From JAWVFN01 sp963696625 (GTDB lineage: Bacteria; Actinomycetota; Thermoleophilia; Solirubrobacterales; 70-9): a stretch of 16,188 nt of DNA. This document shows positions 6,791 through 13,858 of the stretch, piece by piece. The stretch lies in the NCBI GenBank assembly GCA_963696625.1, contig CAVOKZ010000043.1:1-16188 (forward strand), given 5' to 3'. The notes below the pieces were generated by a model that saw nothing but the letters and a program-made list of their open reading frames with translations, did no database searches and was not told where the DNA came from. Numbering within the stretch: the stretch's first letter is position 1; the number at the start of each line of letters is the position of its first letter. A program made the translations under genes and the position numbers.

Positions 6791-7516
6791 CTATCCGGCT
6801 TGGGTTCTCGCCAATACGAGCCCGCGCGGGGTCAACAGCTTCTGCAGCCCGGCGAGCGCGAGCTCGATCGCCAGCGCGAGCAGGGCGACGAGGATCGCTC
6901 CCGCGACGACTCCCTCGTCGCCGTAGACGTTGCGGGCGAGGATGAAATCGCCGAGGGTGAGGACGCCCGCGAGCGGGGCGATGGTCGCGGTCGCGACGAT
7001 GTTGACGGCCGAGGTGCGGACGCCGGCCATGATCGTCGGCACCGCGAGGGGCAGCTGAACCTTGGTCACGATCTCGCGGGGCTTCATCCCCATGCCCCGC
7101 GCAGCCTCGACCGCGCCGGGATCCACTTGCTTCATGCCGACGAAGGTGTTGGTGAGGATCGGCGGGATCCCGAGCACGGCCAGGGCGATCGTCACGTTGA
7201 GGACGCCGACGCCGATGAAGGCGACCATGAACGCGATCAGCGCCAGCTCGGGGATCGCGCGCCCGGCGTTGCCGACCGCGACCGCGAGGCCTTCCCCGCG
7301 CCCCCGGTGGCCGAGCACGATCCCGATCGGCAGCGCCACCGCCAGCGACAGCGCCAGCGCGTAGGCGGTGATCTTGAGCTGCTCCCACATCAGGTCCCAG
7401 ACCTGCCCGAGCCCGCCGACCTCGAGCCCGCCGGTCTTCGCCTCCTGCTGGCTGAAGATGAACTCGAAGGCGCCGCCGAACTGGCCGAGGAAGCCGAGCG
7501 TGAGGTGGAGGCTCAT
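6791..7516 (-). CDS. osmoprotectant ABC transporter permease (second)
   Basis: The 241-residue membrane protein of the binding-protein-dependent permease family has several transmembrane segments (for example AYALALSLAVALPIGIVL, ALIAFMVAFIGVGVLNVTIA and GAILVALLALAIELALA). Its EAA-type cytoplasmic loop AARGMGMKPREIVTKVQLPL contacts the ATPase. PPILTNTF and GAVEAARG are typical of OpuCB/OpuCD and YehW/YehY relatives. The ATG (7516-7514) overlaps the TGA of the preceding permease as ATGA, which fixes the start and indicates translational coupling. The N-terminus carries a roughly 45-residue region before the first clear permease-core helix. Confidence 0.93.
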   Translation of the reverse strand: MSLHLTLGFLGQFGGAFEFIFSQQEAKTGGLEVGGLGQVWDLMWEQLKITAYALALSLAVALPIGIVLGHRGRGEGLAVAVGNAGRAIPELALIAFMVAFIGVGVLNVTIALAVLGIPPILTNTFVGMKQVDPGAVEAARGMGMKPREIVTKVQLPLAVPTIMAGVRTSAVNIVATATIAPLAGVLTLGDFILARNVYGDEGVVAGAILVALLALAIELALAGLQKLLTPRGLVLARTQAG

Positions 7517-8232
7517 ACCGGTCGCACCCGCCGCCACGGCGAGAGGAAGCGCTGGGAGAGGACGAGCAGCAGGTCGAAGGTGATCGCGATCAGGATCGCC
7601 AGGCCGCCGGCGACGATGATCCCGGTCTTGAAGGTGATGTTCGACCCGGCGATCAGCTCGGAGCCGAGCCCGCCGCCGCCCGCGAACACCGCCAGCGTCG
7701 CCAGGGCGACGGTCGAGACCGTCGCCACCCGCAGCCCGGCGATGATCTCGGGCACCGCCAGCGGCAGCTCGACCTGCCACAGCAGCTGCCGGTTGGTCAT
7801 CCCCATCCCGCGCCCGGACTCCCGGGCCTCGGGGGGAACGTTGTCGAGCCCGGTGATGATGTTGCGGTAGATGATCTGCAGCGTGTAGGCGGTCAGCGCG
7901 ATCACCGCGGTCGTGTTGCCGCGGCCGGTGATCGGCAGCAGCAGGAAGAAGAAGGCGATCGAGGGGATCGTGTAGAGCGCCCCGGTGAGGCCGGTGATCG
8001 GCGGCACCAGCCAGCGGTTGCGGTGCGAGAACAGCGCCAGCGCCATCGCGATCGTGAATCCCAGCGCGACCGATATCAGCACCAGCAGGATGTGCTCGAG
8101 CGCCGGCTGCACGTAGCGGTCGATGTGGTCGATCGCCCACCCGGGGCAGACCTTGTTCTGGCTGACGCAGCTGTCCTCGCCGCCCGACTTGAAGAAGTCC
8201 TGCGAGACCTGGGCGAGCAGGGCGCCGGTCAT
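7513..8232 (-). CDS. osmoprotectant ABC transporter permease (first)
   Basis: The 239-residue permease is paralogous to the downstream one. It has a long hydrophilic N-terminal segment with a close cysteine pair (DSCVSQNKVCPGW), probably extracytoplasmic and possibly disulfide-bonded. Membrane segments follow (HILLVLISVALGFTIAMALAL, IPSIAFFFLLLPI, GIIVAGGLAILIAITFDLLL). The EAA-type loop reads ESGRGMGMTNRQLLWQVELP. The stretch LYTIPSIAFFFLLLPITG is characteristic of OpuC/YehW permeases. The ATG at 8232 overlaps the ATPase stop by 4 bp (ATGA). It would pair with the second permease to form the heteromeric channel. Confidence 0.93.
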   Translation of the reverse strand: MTGALLAQVSQDFFKSGGEDSCVSQNKVCPGWAIDHIDRYVQPALEHILLVLISVALGFTIAMALALFSHRNRWLVPPITGLTGALYTIPSIAFFFLLLPITGRGNTTAVIALTAYTLQIIYRNIITGLDNVPPEARESGRGMGMTNRQLLWQVELPLAVPEIIAGLRVATVSTVALATLAVFAGGGGLGSELIAGSNITFKTGIIVAGGLAILIAITFDLLLVLSQRFLSPWRRVRPV

Positions 8233-9377
8233 CGCGGCCGCTCTACGGCGTCGTGCTCCTCCTGCGCCTCCGCCGGTGAATGGAGGAAATCGGAGACGAT
8301 CTCGATCGAGAGCACGCCGTCGATCCGCCCCCGGGCGTCACGAACAGGGGCGTACTGAGTCTCGCTCTGGAGCAGGTCCGAAAGGGCGTCGCGGAGCACG
8401 TCGTCGCGGTCGATCACGGGATCCGCCGCGGTATCGGGCCTGGCGGGGACGGTTTCCTGGCGCAGGTCGGCCTCCGACATCCAGCCGATCGGCCGCCGCT
8501 CCTCGTCGACGACCAGCGGGAAGGGAACCTCGGCACCCTCGAGCTTCGCCTTCACCTCGGCGGTCGGCTGGCCGACATAAGCGAGCGGCGCCTCCCAGAG
8601 GCTGACGTCCCGGACCCGCATCAGCGCCAGCCGCTTCAGCGCCCGGTCGGCGCCGACGAAGTCCTCGACGAAGTCGTCGGCGGGACTCATCAGCAGCTCG
8701 GCGGGGGTCGCGTACTGGGCGAGCTCGCCGCCCTCGCGCAGGATCGCGATGCGGTCGCCCATCTTGATCGCCTCGTCGATGTCGTGGGTGACGAAGAGGA
8801 TGGTCTTGCGGATGTCGGCCTGGAGCCGCAGAAATTCGTTCTGGAGGCGCTCGCGGTTGATCGGGTCGATCGCCCCGAACGGCTCGTCCATCAGCATCAC
8901 CTCGGGGTCGGCGGCGAGCGCGCGGGCGACGCCGGCGCGCTGCTGCTGGCCGCCTGAGAGCTGCGACGGATAGCGGTCGCGGAACTCGGGGTCGAGCGAG
9001 ACGAGAGTCATCAGCTCGGTGACCCGCGCGCCAACCTTCTCCTTCGGCGTCCCGAGCAACTGCGGGACGGTGGCGATGTTCTCGCCGATCGTGCGATGCG
9101 CGAAGAGGCCGATCTGCTGGATCACGTAGCCGATCTGGCGCCGCAGCTGGGCCGGGTTGCGGTCGCGAACCGAGGTCCCGTCGAGGAGGATGTCGCCCTC
9201 GGTGATCTCGACCGTGCGGTTGACCATCCGCATCGCCGTCGTCTTGCCCGAACCCGAGGGGCCGACGAAGACGCAGATCTCGCCCGCGGGAACGTCGAGC
9301 GTCAGGTCCTTGACGGCGGGCTTGGACTGACCCGGATAGAGCTTCGTCACGTTTCGGTAGGCGACCTCCGATGCCAA
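8229..9377 (-). CDS. opuCA: osmoprotectant ABC transporter ATPase with tandem CBS domains
   Basis: The 382-residue ATPase (TTG start) has Walker A GPSGSGKT (39-46), Q-loop around QQIGLF, signature LSGGQQQR (140-147), Walker B VMLMDEPFG (160-168) and H-loop His198. After the nucleotide-binding domain come two CBS units (about 253-310 and 320-370). CBS domains in OpuA-type ATPases sense ionic strength or bind nucleotides, so this importer is likely regulated by osmotic state. Two starts are possible. TTG 9410 would overlap the divergent HAD gene by 11 bp; TTG 9377 gives MASEVAYRNVTKLYPG, avoids the overlap, and lies 7 nt after a TACGGT -10. I prefer 9377. It heads a four-gene transporter operon joined by 4-bp overlaps at its first two junctions. 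Confidence 0.92.
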   Translation of the reverse strand: MASEVAYRNVTKLYPGQSKPAVKDLTLDVPAGEICVFVGPSGSGKTTAMRMVNRTVEITEGDILLDGTSVRDRNPAQLRRQIGYVIQQIGLFAHRTIGENIATVPQLLGTPKEKVGARVTELMTLVSLDPEFRDRYPSQLSGGQQQRAGVARALAADPEVMLMDEPFGAIDPINRERLQNEFLRLQADIRKTILFVTHDIDEAIKMGDRIAILREGGELAQYATPAELLMSPADDFVEDFVGADRALKRLALMRVRDVSLWEAPLAYVGQPTAEVKAKLEGAEVPFPLVVDEERRPIGWMSEADLRQETVPARPDTAADPVIDRDDVLRDALSDLLQSETQYAPVRDARGRIDGVLSIEIVSDFLHSPAEAQEEHDAVERPR

Positions 9378-9383
9378 GGCGGC

Positions 9384-9390
9384 TACCGTA
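9384..9390. promoter_or_regulatory. near-symmetric divergent -10 between ABC operon and HAD gene
   Basis: TACCGTA reads TACCGT on the plus strand (9384-9389), 10 nt before the HAD GTG at 9400. It reads TACGGT on the minus strand (9390-9385), 7 nt before the ATPase TTG at 9377. The gap between the two genes is only 22 bp, so both promoters must share this DNA, with -35 regions inside the opposite gene. Inferred from spacing. Confidence 0.45.
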
Positions 9391-9399
9391 CCGGGCCGC

Positions 9400-10212
9400 G
9401 TGCCCCTCAAGTGCGTCTACACAGACCTCGACGGGACCCTGCTCGGCAAGTTCGGCTCGCTGTTCCGCGACTCCGAGGGCGGGTTCTCGATGCTGCAGGC
9501 GCGCGCGCTGGAGGCCTGCCACCGGGCCGAGGTCGAGGTCGTGATCAAGTCCGGCCGCCGCGAGGACCAGGTGCTCGAGGACGCCCGGCTGATCGGCCAG
9601 ACCTCCTACATCTTCGAGGCCGGCTGCGGGGTGATGATCGACGGCGAGAAGACGGTGCTCGTCGGCGATCTCAGGGCCGAGGAGGGCAAGTCGATCGCCC
9701 AGAGCATCGTCGACGCAGGTGTGCCCGAGATGTTGTTCGACGCCTTCCCGGGCCGGCTCGAATGGCACACGCCGTGGCCCACCCACCGCGAGCTCTCACA
9801 CCTCTTCCGCGGCAAGATCGACGCCAGTGAGGCCAACGAGATCCTCGAGCGCGATGGCCACCCCGAGCTGAAGCTGATCGACAACGGCGCGATCTTCCGG
9901 CCGATGGAGGACATCGAGGGCCCCGCGCACGCGTACCACCTCATGCCGAAGGCGGCGAGCAAGGCCAACGCCGTGACCTTCCACATGGGCGCCCGCGGCT
10001 ACGCCCCCGAGGACTGCATCGCGATCGGCGACTCGGTCGAGGACCTCGAGGTCGCCCGCGTCGTCGGCCGCTTCTTCGTCCCCGCCAACGGCCCCGAGCG
10101 CGACCCCGGCGTCGCCGAGGCGCTCTCGAACTACGCCAACGCGACCGTCACCGAGGGCCGCATGGGCGAGGGCGTCTACGAGGCGATCGTCTCAACGCTG
10201 GCTGGTGCCTAG
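9400..10212 (+). CDS. HAD-superfamily phosphatase, mannosyl-3-phosphoglycerate phosphatase-like
   Basis: The 270-residue protein carries the HAD motifs DLDGT (9-13, nucleophile D9), SGR (51-53), Lys188 in ASKANAV, and GDSVED (210-215). The large cap insertion (about 85-185) and SGR motif place it in the Cof/IIB group near mannosyl-3-phosphoglycerate phosphatase (MPGP) and sucrose-phosphate phosphatase. MPGP makes mannosylglycerate, a compatible solute, which would suit a gene placed back-to-back with an osmolyte importer. That is an inference from context, and the phosphate ester is not identifiable. The GTG at 9400 puts DLDGT at the usual distance from the N-terminus. No SD is visible; a -10 lies 10 nt upstream, so the mRNA may be leaderless or nearly so. 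Confidence 0.85.
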   Translation: MPLKCVYTDLDGTLLGKFGSLFRDSEGGFSMLQARALEACHRAEVEVVIKSGRREDQVLEDARLIGQTSYIFEAGCGVMIDGEKTVLVGDLRAEEGKSIAQSIVDAGVPEMLFDAFPGRLEWHTPWPTHRELSHLFRGKIDASEANEILERDGHPELKLIDNGAIFRPMEDIEGPAHAYHLMPKAASKANAVTFHMGARGYAPEDCIAIGDSVEDLEVARVVGRFFVPANGPERDPGVAEALSNYANATVTEGRMGEGVYEAIVSTLAGA

Positions 10213-10223
10213 CGCCGGAGCTG

Positions 10224-10252
10224 TTGCAGGCAACTCCCAGCAGGCGCATAAT
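10224..10252 (+). promoter_or_regulatory. sigma70-like promoter for small secreted protein gene
   Basis: TTGCAG (10224-10229) and CATAAT (10247-10252) are separated by 17 bp and followed by a start point near 10259. This leaves a short leader containing GGAGG before the ATG at 10281. The -35 overlaps a small inverted repeat GTTGC-AG-GCAAC (10223-10234), which could be an operator or coincidence. Confidence 0.5.
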
Positions 10253-10280
10253 CATCTGAAACGGGACCGGAGGTGCAGGA

Positions 10281-10676
10281 ATGTTGAGAGTTCGGACCAT
10301 CATCGTGGCCGCCCTGCTGTTGCCGGCGCTTGCGGCGCTCGCCTCTCCCGCGGACGCCCGCAAGGTGAAGCTGCAGTCGATCGTCGAGATTGACGGGTAT
10401 CTCGAAACGGGGGCGTTTACCGGAACGGTCGGCTCCTTCGACAGCAAGCGCTGCACGAGGCGCCGCCTGGTAACCGTCTGGCGCCGCAACCCGGGCGCGA
10501 TGGACGGACCCTTCGGCACGGCGAAGACCAATAGGAGCGGTCATTGGTCGCTCAGCGTCGTGGCCGCGCCGGGCAGCTATTACGCAACCGTCAAGTCCCG
10601 AAGGCTCCATCGGTCCAAGAAGGGAGATCGGCGCCTCTGCAAGCTTGATCGCTCCGAAGCCTTCCTCGTTCCCTGA
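10281..10676 (+). CDS. small secreted hypothetical protein with two cysteines
   Basis: The 131-residue protein has a signal peptide (MLRVRTIIVAALLLPALAAL, cleavage probably after SPADA). The mature domain is about 105 residues, basic, and contains two cysteines (C58 and C120) likely to pair. The pattern GSFDSKRCTRRRLVTVWRR, then a Gly/Asn turn and GHWSL...PGSYYATV, resembles small beta-sandwich domains common in secreted proteins of Thermoleophilia. I do not know a function. GGAGG and AGGA precede the ATG, fixing the start. The 3' end abuts the clpP fragment on the opposite strand. Confidence 0.75.
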   Translation: MLRVRTIIVAALLLPALAALASPADARKVKLQSIVEIDGYLETGAFTGTVGSFDSKRCTRRRLVTVWRRNPGAMDGPFGTAKTNRSGHWSLSVVAAPGSYYATVKSRRLHRSKKGDRRLCKLDRSEAFLVP

Positions 10677-10679
10677 TTC

Positions 10680-10815
10680 CGGGCTTGCGCCCCATATCCT
10701 CGTGGACCTGCTTCTTGCTCTTGCCGGTGTGCTTGGCGCAGAGCTCGTCGAGGCGGTCGCGCAGCGCCGGCGTCTCGCGTGCGTGGATCTCGATGTCGGT
10801 GGCGATCTCCGCCTC
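10680..10815 (-). pseudogene. clpP: fragment of a ClpP protease gene
   Basis: The minus strand reads ATDIEIHARETPALRDRLDE followed by LCAKHTGKSKKQVHEDMGRK. This matches the handle-helix region of ClpP (typically TDIEIHAREI...R.R.NEI.A.HTGQ...KVHEDM.RD). The upstream part, with the catalytic Ser and His, and the downstream part, with the catalytic Asp and EYGLID end, are absent. Flanking codons are unrelated. It is therefore a remnant of at least 45 codons, not a functional protease. It sits between the 3' end of the secreted-protein gene and the decayed ArsR gene. Confidence 0.65.
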
Positions 10816-10878
10816 CGCCTGGCGCCCGCGGCTCGAGGCGCTGCGCCGCGGCCTCGCGCTCGTCCTCGCCTGGATGCG

Positions 10879-11064
10879 ATGGCCCAGTCCGCCCTCGACG
10901 CGGTCTTCTCCGCCCGCGCCGACCCGACCCGGCGCCACGTGCTCCAGGCCCTAGCCGGCCGCGACTCGGTGACGGCGACCGGGCTCGCCGCCAAGTGGAT
11001 CGAGGCCGTGGGCGCCGAGTGGGACCAGCGCCTCGGCGAGCTTCGCCGCTCGCTCGAGCGATGA
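10879..11064 (+). pseudogene. internally deleted ArsR-family regulator
   Basis: The 61-codon frame starts MAQSALDAVFSARADPTRRH, the classic ArsR N-terminus (xALDxVFxALADPTRRxIL). It continues with VLQALAGRDSVTATGLAAK and then jumps directly to WIEAVGAEWDQRLGELRRSL, the usual ArsR C-terminal helix. The recognition helix and wing (normally LPVTRQAVAKHLxxLExAGLV...GRExxY) are missing, so the product could not bind DNA in the usual way. The deletion is in frame, so a small dimerisation-only protein is possible, but decay is more likely. Its TGA overlaps the FUSC gene ATG (ATGA), as expected for a former regulator-transporter operon. Confidence 0.6.
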
Positions 11065-12129
11065 CCACACACGGGCCGCGCCGCGCGCTCGACCCGTCGA
11101 TTTTGGGCGCTGCGCGGCGAGGCCCGTCCGCTGCTGCGGCGCGGCGCTCTCGTCGCGATCCCGGTCGGCGTCATCGGCCTGATCGGGCTGGCGGAGGACT
11201 CCGGCCTGCTCAAGGGCCTCGCCACCGCCTGCCTGCTCGCGGGCTTGATCGGCTTCGACGCCCCCGCCGCCACTCGCGCGATCTGGCTCGGCGCCTTTGC
11301 TCCCCTGCTCGGCACCCTCGCCGCCGTAGGCGTGGTCTCCGCCACCTCGACGCCGCTCGCGATCGCCGTCATGACAATCGGCGGGGTCGCCGGCGGCACC
11401 TGCATCGCCGTCTCGCCGCGGTTCAGCATCGCCGGCATGACCGCCGTGCTCGTGCTGCTGGTCGCCCAGGGGCTGCCGCTCGACCCCGACCAGGCGCTGC
11501 TGACCGCCGCGATCACGACCGCCGGGGTGCTGCTGCAGTCGCTGTTCGCGCTCGCGACGTCGGTCGTCTCCGGCCGCGAGAGCGAGCAGCCGGGGGTCCG
11601 CGAGCGCCTGCGCAGTGGGCGCGCCAAGTGGCGGGCGAACGTGGTGCCGGGGTCCTACGCGTTCCGGCACGCGCTGCGCTGGGGCATCGCCCTCGGCGCC
11701 GCCGTCGCGGTCTACAAGGTCGGCGAGTTCCAGGGGCACGGCTACTGGGTGCCGCTGACCGTGCTCTTCGTGCTCAAGCCCGAGGCCGACGACACCTGGG
11801 AGCGAATGGCGATGCGCGCGGCCGGAACCGTCGCCGGGCTGCTGATCGCGACCGCTCTCGCCGAGTCGCTCGGCGAGCTGGCCCTGCCCGTCGCCGCCGC
11901 ACTCTTCCTCAGCGCCGCCCTCTGCTACGCGCTGCTGACCCTCGAGTACGCGCTGTTCACGGCGGCGATCACCGTCTACATCGTCCTGCTCACCGACACC
12001 GAGGGCTACAATTCGTTCACGGTCGCCGACGAGCGGGGGCTGGCGACCGCGATCGGAATCGCGATCGCCGGGGTCGCGGCGTGGATCGGCGCCAGCAGCG
12101 CCGCGGCGCCGCGGCGCCCCCGCGGATAG
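11061..12129 (+). CDS. FUSC-family (aromatic acid/fusaric acid exporter-like) permease, apparently frameshifted near N-terminus
   Basis: From about 11100 the frame encodes FWALRGEARPLLRRGALVAI, then two sets of hydrophobic helices around a charged linker (SGRESEQPGVRERLRSGRAKW). The second set contains GHGYWVPLTVLFVLKPEADD, the FUSC-type signature after which the family is recognised. This family includes inner-membrane exporters of aromatic acids; the substrate here is unknown. No ATG, GTG or TTG exists in this frame between the stop at 11062 and a TTG at 11245, well inside the first helices. An ATG at 11061 overlaps the upstream stop and reads MTTHGPRRALDPS in another frame. Dropping one T from the T-run 11101-11104 joins them as DPSIWALRGEARP. 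So this is either a one-base frameshift mutation or a sequencing error. Confidence 0.75.
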
Positions 12130-12167
12130 CTCGATCTGAGCCGCGTCGGCAACGTCGGCCGAGAGGC

Positions 12168-13796
12168 CTAAGGACCGACCGGCCGCGGACCGCCCTTGCC
12201 GGGGCGGGGCGGCAGCAAGACCAGGTTTCGCCGGCACTCTTCTCCGTCGCAGGCGCGCAGCAGGTTGAGCTCGCGCGCCATGAACCGCTCGATCCGGTGG
12301 TAGGCCCGCGAGCGGTGCAGCGAGCGCATCTCGTTCGGGTCCCTGAACAGGTCGTACAGCTCGCGCTCGCCGCCGGCGTAGCGGACGAACTTGTAGCGGT
12401 CGTAGACGATCGCCTGGTAGTCGGGCTGCGGGGGCTTGGCCCCGCGTTTCTTCTTCTTCTTGACACGGGCGCTCCCGGCGAGCAGCAGACGCCCCTGCGG
12501 CCGCGTGTACTGCTCGAGCAGAACCGGCCGCGAGCTGCGCAGAGCCGGGTCCTTGGCGAACGGCAGCAGCGAGCGGCCGTCGAGCGGAAGGTTCGGGTCG
12601 GGGGAGGCGCCGGCGATGTCGAGGATCGTCGCCGCGATGTCGGGGTTGACGGTCAGCTCCGCGCTGACCCTGGCCTGGGGGATGCCGGGACCGCGGATGA
12701 TCAGCGGAACGTGGGTCGCCGGCTGGTAGTTGCGGACCTTTCCCTTGAGGAAGCCGTGCTCGCCGCGGAAGAAGCCGTTGTCGGAGAAGAACAAGAAGTA
12801 GGTGTTGTCGAGCTCGCCGCGGGCCTGGACCGCGTCGACGATGCGGCCGACGCTGTCGTCGACCGAGCGCAGCGACTCCTGGCGGCGCTCGTTGCGGAAG
12901 GCGATCGCCTTGAGCTGCTTCTTGGTCGGCGGCCCGTGGCCGCGGACGAAGCCCGGTTTGTCGGAGACGTCGGTCTCGTGCAGGGACGGCGGGTGCGGCA
13001 GCTTCGCGCGGCGCATGCTGCCGGCGTATCCGGGCGCCGGCTGGGGGCCGACCGGCGGGCGGGCGTCCTCGTGGGGGGCGCGGTGGTCGAACTCGAGGAA
13101 GAACGGCTTGCTCTGGTCGCCCGCGTTGATCGCGTCGATCGCGCGCCGGGTGCTGACGTCGGTGAAGTAGTCGGCGGGGGTGCGGACCCGGTAGGTCGCG
13201 TCGCCGAGCGGGGTCGAGATCACGCCGTTGTCGTTCATCGTGTAGCCGAAGTAGAGGGCGGCATCGTGGCCCGGGTTGGCCGAAACCGGCGAGTGCCACT
13301 CGTTCCAGCCGGGCGGGACGTCATTGACCGGCTCGCCGCGGAAGGCTCCGCCGGGGTAGCCGTTGAGGAAGCGGCCGACGTGAGCGGTGCGGTAGCCGGC
13401 GTCCTGGAGCCGCGCGGGCATCGCCGCCTGATGGTTGACGAAGCCGGGGAAGGAGCAGAAGACGAGCGCGTTCCCGAGCAGCATCTTGTTGGCGAGCACA
13501 CGGTGGTTGTGGGCGTACTCGCCGGTCAGCAACGTCGTCCGCGACGGGCAGGAAAGCGGGTAGCTCGAGTAGTAGCGGGTGAAGGTCACGCCGTTGCCGC
13601 CGAGCAGCGCCCGGGTCTTGGGCATGATCGGCGCGCCTTTCGCGCGGCCGGTCGTGGTCGCGAAGATGTCCGCGTAGGTCTGATCGTCGGTCTGGATCAC
13701 GACGATGTTCGGCTGCGACGGGGCCGCGGCCGCGGGTTGTGAGGCGAGCCCCGCCGCAAGGGCGAGGACCGCCGCTGCGAGGGCGATGCGCTTCAT
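12168..13796 (-). CDS. secreted sulfatase with Ser at the formylglycine position
   Basis: The 542-residue alkaline-phosphatase-fold sulfatase has a Sec signal peptide (MKRIALAAAVLALAAGLASQ). Metal ligands include DD in VVIQTDDQ (37-38) and the SDNGFFRGEHGF block. The signature reads PLSCPSRTTLLTG (80-92): aligned to C-x-P-S-R, the residue normally oxidised to formylglycine is Ser82, with Cys83 next to it. GRFLNGY (141-147) corresponds to the GKYLNGY of glucosamine-6-sulfatase-like enzymes, with Arg for the usual catalytic Lys. The C-terminus has a lysine cluster (VKKKKKRG) and an ECRR segment. A GTG at 13808 is an alternative start, but it overlaps a TAGAGT -10 (13812-13807), so the ATG at 13796 is preferred. 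The substrate is probably a sulfated glycan if the enzyme is active. Confidence 0.88.
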   Translation of the reverse strand: MKRIALAAAVLALAAGLASQPAAAAPSQPNIVVIQTDDQTYADIFATTTGRAKGAPIMPKTRALLGGNGVTFTRYYSSYPLSCPSRTTLLTGEYAHNHRVLANKMLLGNALVFCSFPGFVNHQAAMPARLQDAGYRTAHVGRFLNGYPGGAFRGEPVNDVPPGWNEWHSPVSANPGHDAALYFGYTMNDNGVISTPLGDATYRVRTPADYFTDVSTRRAIDAINAGDQSKPFFLEFDHRAPHEDARPPVGPQPAPGYAGSMRRAKLPHPPSLHETDVSDKPGFVRGHGPPTKKQLKAIAFRNERRQESLRSVDDSVGRIVDAVQARGELDNTYFLFFSDNGFFRGEHGFLKGKVRNYQPATHVPLIIRGPGIPQARVSAELTVNPDIAATILDIAGASPDPNLPLDGRSLLPFAKDPALRSSRPVLLEQYTRPQGRLLLAGSARVKKKKKRGAKPPQPDYQAIVYDRYKFVRYAGGERELYDLFRDPNEMRSLHRSRAYHRIERFMARELNLLRACDGEECRRNLVLLPPRPGKGGPRPVGP

Positions 13797-13806
13797 CAAG
13801 GCGGGC

Positions 13807-13812
13807 ACTCTA
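13807..13812 (-). promoter_or_regulatory. candidate -10 for sulfatase gene
   Basis: TAGAGT on the minus strand lies 10 nt before the ATG at 13796 and overlaps the alternative GTG start. No SD lies before the ATG. A matching -35 is not clear. Confidence 0.35.
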
Positions 13813-13845
13813 CTGAGATGACCGAGCCCGAAACCCCGGTGCCGC

Positions 13846-13851
13846 TAATCT
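13846..13851 (+). promoter_or_regulatory. candidate -10 for DtxR/MntR-type gene, leaderless geometry
   Basis: TAATCT ends 7 nt before the ATG at 13859, so transcription would start at or next to the A of the ATG. No SD is present upstream. Confidence 0.45.
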
Positions 13852-13858
13852 CGCCTCG

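Noticed and set aside
7517..8140. N-terminal extension of the second permease into the first
   Set aside because: The extension is an out-of-frame reading of the first permease. The ATGA overlap marks the real start.
12130..12167. Possible terminator between convergent FUSC and sulfatase genes
   Set aside because: Only short imperfect GGC/GCC pairings and no T-run; not distinguishable from background GC self-complementarity.
10951..13299. Long minus-strand open frame (782 codons) antisense to FUSC and overlapping the sulfatase
   Set aside because: Low-complexity shadow of the sulfatase in another frame. The true sulfatase frame carries all catalytic motifs.
10779..13742. Very long plus-strand open frame (987 codons) across FUSC and antisense to the sulfatase
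   Set aside because: It is a composition shadow: Arg/Pro/Ala-rich, without domains, and opposite well-supported genes. High GC removes stops in such frames.
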